Of a DNA stretch of 64,000 nt, positions 63,878-64,000 are shown one piece after another; the first letter of the stretch is position 1; each line of letters opens with the position of its first letter. The stretch is from Intestinibacter bartlettii (GTDB lineage Bacteria; Bacillota; Clostridia; Peptostreptococcales; Peptostreptococcaceae): the NCBI RefSeq assembly GCF_018917435.1, contig NZ_JAHLOQ010000002.1, forward strand, positions 1 to 64,000. The letters run 5' to 3'. Position numbers and translations under genes: made by a program. Below the pieces are notes generated by a model. It made no database searches. It saw only the letters and a list, made by a program, of their open reading frames with translations, and was not told where the DNA came from.

Positions 63878-64000
63878 ATTTAAATTTATTATCTACCTTA
63901 AACTTAAGTATTAAAATTACTGTAACGTATATTTTAACATCTTTCATTATTATTGGCTATATTTTTTATTATTTTACAACTTTTTGCTAAGTATATCAAT

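Noticed and set aside
1-64000. CRISPR arrays, tRNA or rRNA genes, replication origin
   Set aside because: No regularly spaced repeats, no cloverleaf-like or conserved rRNA sequences, and no clustered DnaA boxes were noticed on reading the window; a tRNAscan or Infernal run would be needed to be certain.

Overview
The window looks like chromosomal DNA of a low-GC, anaerobic Gram-positive bacterium. The best fit is the Peptostreptococcaceae (Clostridioides, Paraclostridium, Terrisporobacter and relatives). The evidence is a very AT-rich sequence, strong AGGAGG-type ribosome binding sites, frequent TTG/GTG starts, and an in-frame GcvT-GcvPA fusion like the one known from Clostridioides difficile. 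The species cannot be decided from the sequence. No rRNA, tRNA, CRISPR array, replication origin or intact mobile element was recognised.

Layout. 1-288: 3' end of an IS transposase. 489-5400 (minus): sorbitol PTS operon srlD-srlR-srlM-srlA-srlE, without a visible EIIA (srlB) gene. 5733-9651 (minus): glycine cleavage genes gcvTPA and gcvPB. 10146-13218: a YoaK-like membrane protein, a BirA-controlled bioY, and a membrane-anchored leucine-rich-repeat protein. 13489-20081 (minus): phoP-phoR followed by the Pho-boxed pstS-pstC-pstA-pstB-phoU operon. 20353-23296 (minus): metN-metI-metQ behind a SAM-I riboswitch. 23402-27164 (minus): an unusual chaperone module made of a zinc-ribbon membrane protein, a DUF5685 protein, a J-protein with a cysteine-rich tail, and a short Hsp70. 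27429-33263: gldA-like dehydrogenase, fdhD, a TPR lipoprotein and recQ. 33559-34389 (plus): an XRE repressor/ImmA peptidase pair. 34434-35979: an EEP-family hydrolase and an AIM24 protein. 36279-44017 (minus): a CGNR-like/GIY-YIG-like fusion protein and a type I restriction-modification operon hsdM-hsdS-hsdR. 44158-45540: a lipoprotein and a DUF5662 protein. 45879-48734 (plus): a manganese riboswitch controlling a P2-type cation ATPase. 48857-52712: a small membrane protein, larA, a macro-domain/HTH protein and a VWA protein. 52855-54423: a MATE exporter behind an attenuator-like leader. 54506-58824 (minus): a five-gene cluster of HMA2-type proteins around a P1B-like ATPase. 59012-62224: a giant propeller-type sensor kinase. 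62420-63836: a second MATE exporter with an overlapping upstream ORF.

The genes describe a fermenting anaerobe that manages phosphate (PhoPR/Pst), methionine (SAM switch/MetNIQ), biotin (BirA/BioY) and divalent metals (Mn switch/ATPase, HMA2/P1B cluster), and uses glycine and probably sorbitol. The accessory content is type I RM, XRE-ImmA, macro-VWA and two MATE pumps. The best candidates for poorly described systems are the four-gene chaperone module, the HMA2/P1B cluster with its small TM protein and Fur-like hairpin, the macro-HTH/VWA pair, and the RNA leaders in front of the MATE and gcv genes.
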